Source of the DNA: Gammaproteobacteria bacterium
GTDB lineage: Bacteria; Pseudomonadota; Gammaproteobacteria; JAJDOJ01
DNA: 7,451 bases
Reading direction: 5' to 3'
Assembly (NCBI GenBank): GCA_027030565.1
Contig: JALVEU010000335.1
Coordinates: forward strand, 1-7,451
A program made the position numbers and the translations under genes. Shown here piece after piece: positions 6,329 through 7,451 of this stretch (positions are counted from its first letter, which is position 1; each line of letters starts with the position of its first letter). The notes under the pieces are model-generated. The model was given only the letters and a program-made list of their open reading frames with translations. It did not search any database and was not told the DNA's origin.

Positions 6329-6658
6329 TTACCAGCCCTCGTAGCTAACACCGGCGCCGCCACTGCCGCCACTGCCACCACTGCTGTCGCTGCTGTTGCT
6401 GCCGTCAGAAGTGGTCTTCGTCTTGGTCACGGTCTTGTTTCCCTTTCCGTCATTGGATCGGGTGATTTCCCTGGTGACTATGGTACCGTCTTTCTTGGTC
6501 TTGACGGTCGTTTTGCTCGTGTCCCTGGCTTTTCCGGCCAGTTGAATCAGGGCCGGAGTCGAACGTTCCATGCCGAAGTCCGAAAAGGCCGCTGTTGTGG
6601 CGGTACTGAAACTGGATGCCATCACGGCAGCCATCATTCCGGCATATAGGGATTTCAT
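6329..6658 (-). CDS. Small secreted protein with Lys/Thr-rich core and Ser/Gly repeat tail
   Basis: A 109-residue protein of no family I recognise. Residues 1-24 are a signal peptide: MKS, hydrophobic LYAGMMAAVMASSF, and probable cleavage after TAA24. Residues 25-44 are a short linker. Residues 47-86 are rich in Thr and Lys with alternating pattern (KTTVKTKKDGTIVTREIT, then NKTVTKTKTT). This suggests beta strands joined by DG or ND turns (KKDG, RSNDGKGN). Residues 87-103 are a Ser/Asp/Gly repeat, SNS-SDS-SGG-SGG-SGG, and the chain ends VSYEGW. I start at the ATG at 6658 because AAGGAG stands seven bases upstream; the frame is open further but without a ribosome site. Single-gene unit: own terminator downstream, divergent gene upstream. 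Its codons look less GC-rich than those of the neighbours, a possible sign of separate origin. Export is well supported. The role is unknown; extracellular or envelope-associated is the most that can be said. Confidence 0.83.
   Translation of the reverse strand: MKSLYAGMMAAVMASSFSTATTAAFSDFGMERSTPALIQLAGKARDTSKTTVKTKKDGTIVTREITRSNDGKGNKTVTKTKTTSDGSNSSDSSGGSGGSGGAGVSYEGW
6356..6400 (-). repeat. Five imperfect 9-bp tandem repeats coding the Ser/Gly tail
   Basis: On the plus strand the units read gccgccact, gccgccact, gccaccact, gctgtcgct and gctgttgct, back to back. They are in frame with the secreted-protein gene and encode SGG, SGG, SGG, SDS and SNS. A 9-bp period can gain or lose units without shifting the frame, so tail length may vary between strains. 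Confidence 0.8.
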
Positions 6659-6926
6659 GATCGGTCTCCTTCCGCTTGGCGGAGTGCTTATTGCGCGCCT
6701 TCGTGCTTGGGCCGGAAAGGCCTCGTGTCGATGGAAGCATCGGAGGCGTAATGCACAGGCTATCGGGTAGGAGATGTCGGGACCGTAAACCGCATCACCT
6801 GTGATTTGTGCGTTCGTGACACTTGTCCAGTGAATACTTGGCATCCGGCGATGGGTCAACACGTCGGCCATGCCCACGGGCACCCGCCAGGCCGCGCGCC
6901 CGGCCTCGTGAACGGCGAGGTCGTCG
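6659..6926. promoter_or_regulatory. Divergent intergenic region with several small inverted repeats
   Basis: 268 bp between two divergent genes. The part nearest the secreted gene would be its mRNA leader and holds three short hairpins: 6671-6683 (5-bp stem, 3-base loop), 6710-6722 (ggcc/ggcc with loop ggaaa) and 6729-6742 (cgatg/catcg with loop gaag). Further on is a symmetric site, atcac-ct-gtgat (6794-6805), that could be an operator for either gene. A 13-codon reading frame (6870-6911) stops 15 bp before the 6927 gene in the same frame. No promoter hexamers are convincing. Confidence 0.4.
6666..6671 (-). promoter_or_regulatory. Ribosome binding site deciding the start at 6658
   Basis: AAGGAG on the minus strand, seven bases before the ATG. 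It picks this ATG over an in-frame upstream ATG at 6883 that would lengthen the protein by 75 residues and hide the signal peptide. A small hairpin, tccgc-ttg-gcgga on the plus strand (6671-6683), abuts the site. Confidence 0.8.
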
Positions 6927-7445
6927 ATGAGTGCTGCCCGGTCGCTGGCGAACCACGGGGCCGATGTGGAGTGGATACGATCGCAGGCGGCGCCGTGCCT
7001 GTCGGATCACTTCATGGTCTTGAGCGACCTGGTAAACTGCGGCGTCGGCACGCAGGCGGACTTCGATGCGCTGTGCCGAAAGTACGGCTGGATCGCGCAC
7101 GCGTATGATCGCATGTACGACCCAGACGAACTCGGGCAGCCCATGGACAAGCACTTGCTGGAGCATGCTCGAAAGCGACCTTATGCTGGGACATACCACG
7201 ATGCCGCCGAGGCGGATGCGCTGGGACGGCGCATGCAGGAGCTGGTTCAGCAAGGGCAGTTTAAGAAAGCGGGCAAGCTGATGCAGCGCCTACAGGGTTT
7301 GCACCAAGCCTCCGCCAATCTGCCCAAGGATGCCTGGGTGCAGGGGATCGGGTACCTGGAGCAGCTGGCCGACCACGCCTATCCCACCATGATCTGGATC
7401 CACAAGCATCCGCTGCGCTGGACGTCGAAGCCCGAGTCGCATTGA
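6927..7445 (+). CDS. Hypothetical soluble protein, 172 aa
   Basis: I do not recognise this protein. It has no signal peptide or membrane segment, and its composition is mixed and protein-like with many aromatic residues (DWIR-, YGWIAHAYDRMYD, YPTMIWIHKHPLRW near the end). Residues 93-128 (DAAEADALGRRMQELVQQGQFKKAG, then KLMQRLQGLHQ) look like a charged helical hairpin. There are three cysteines (24, 38, 50), not in a recognised metal-site spacing. The ATG at 6927 follows GGCGAGG by six bases and is the first possible ATG after an in-frame TGA at 6909. The gene ends with TGA at 7443-7445, just before the window edge, so its downstream neighbour is not visible. It diverges from the secreted-protein gene; a shared function is possible but not shown. 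Coding status is likely from the ribosome site, length and composition. Confidence 0.72.
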   Translation: MSAARSLANHGADVEWIRSQAAPCLSDHFMVLSDLVNCGVGTQADFDALCRKYGWIAHAYDRMYDPDELGQPMDKHLLEHARKRPYAGTYHDAAEADALGRRMQELVQQGQFKKAGKLMQRLQGLHQASANLPKDAWVQGIGYLEQLADHAYPTMIWIHKHPLRWTSKPESH

Positions 7446-7451
7446 GGGGTC

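Overview
The window is chromosomal DNA from a GC-rich bacterium. It is most likely a gammaproteobacterium, possibly of the Ectothiorhodospiraceae/Chromatiales kind, but this rests only on overall protein flavour, high GC and strong Shine-Dalgarno sites; no marker gene fixes the taxon. I see no insertion sequence, phage gene, CRISPR array, tRNA or rRNA.

Layout. (1) Positions 1-2829, minus strand: a compact four-gene operon read from right to left. It encodes a periplasmic BtuF-type binding protein, a BtuC/FecCD-type permease that overlaps it by a GTGA start/stop junction, a BtuD/FecE-type ATPase, and the beginning of an ApbE lipoprotein (FAD:protein FMN transferase) cut off by the left window edge. 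The first three form a complete type II ABC importer for a corrinoid or metal chelate. ApbE sits outside the cytoplasmic membrane and attaches FMN to redox proteins. (2) Positions 2888-3214, plus strand: a small helical protein of unknown function with a CxxC pair, divergent from the importer and led by an almost ideal ribosome binding site. (3) Positions 3226-5769, minus strand: a full-length alpha-glucan phosphorylase of the DUF3417-containing type, convergent with the small gene across 11 bp. (4) Positions 5770-6257: a long non-coding stretch upstream of the phosphorylase. Its near end holds an AT-rich promoter-like island flanked by two copies of a 14-bp direct repeat. (5) Positions 6258-6658, minus strand: a small secreted protein with a Lys/Thr-rich middle and a Ser/Gly repeat tail, followed by a clear intrinsic terminator. 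(6) Positions 6927-7445, plus strand: a soluble protein of unknown function, divergent from the secreted gene.

How the parts relate. The importer and apbE are probably one transcription unit and may serve one purpose, such as uptake of a metal or cofactor and maturation of a periplasmic flavin redox partner, but no partner is visible here. The phosphorylase releases glucose-1-phosphate from storage glucan, and no other glycogen gene is in view. The right end carries two genes I cannot assign. I found no convincing new multi-gene system. The points most worth a second look are the apbE/importer coupling, the repeat-flanked phosphorylase promoter region and the Ser/Gly-tailed secreted protein.
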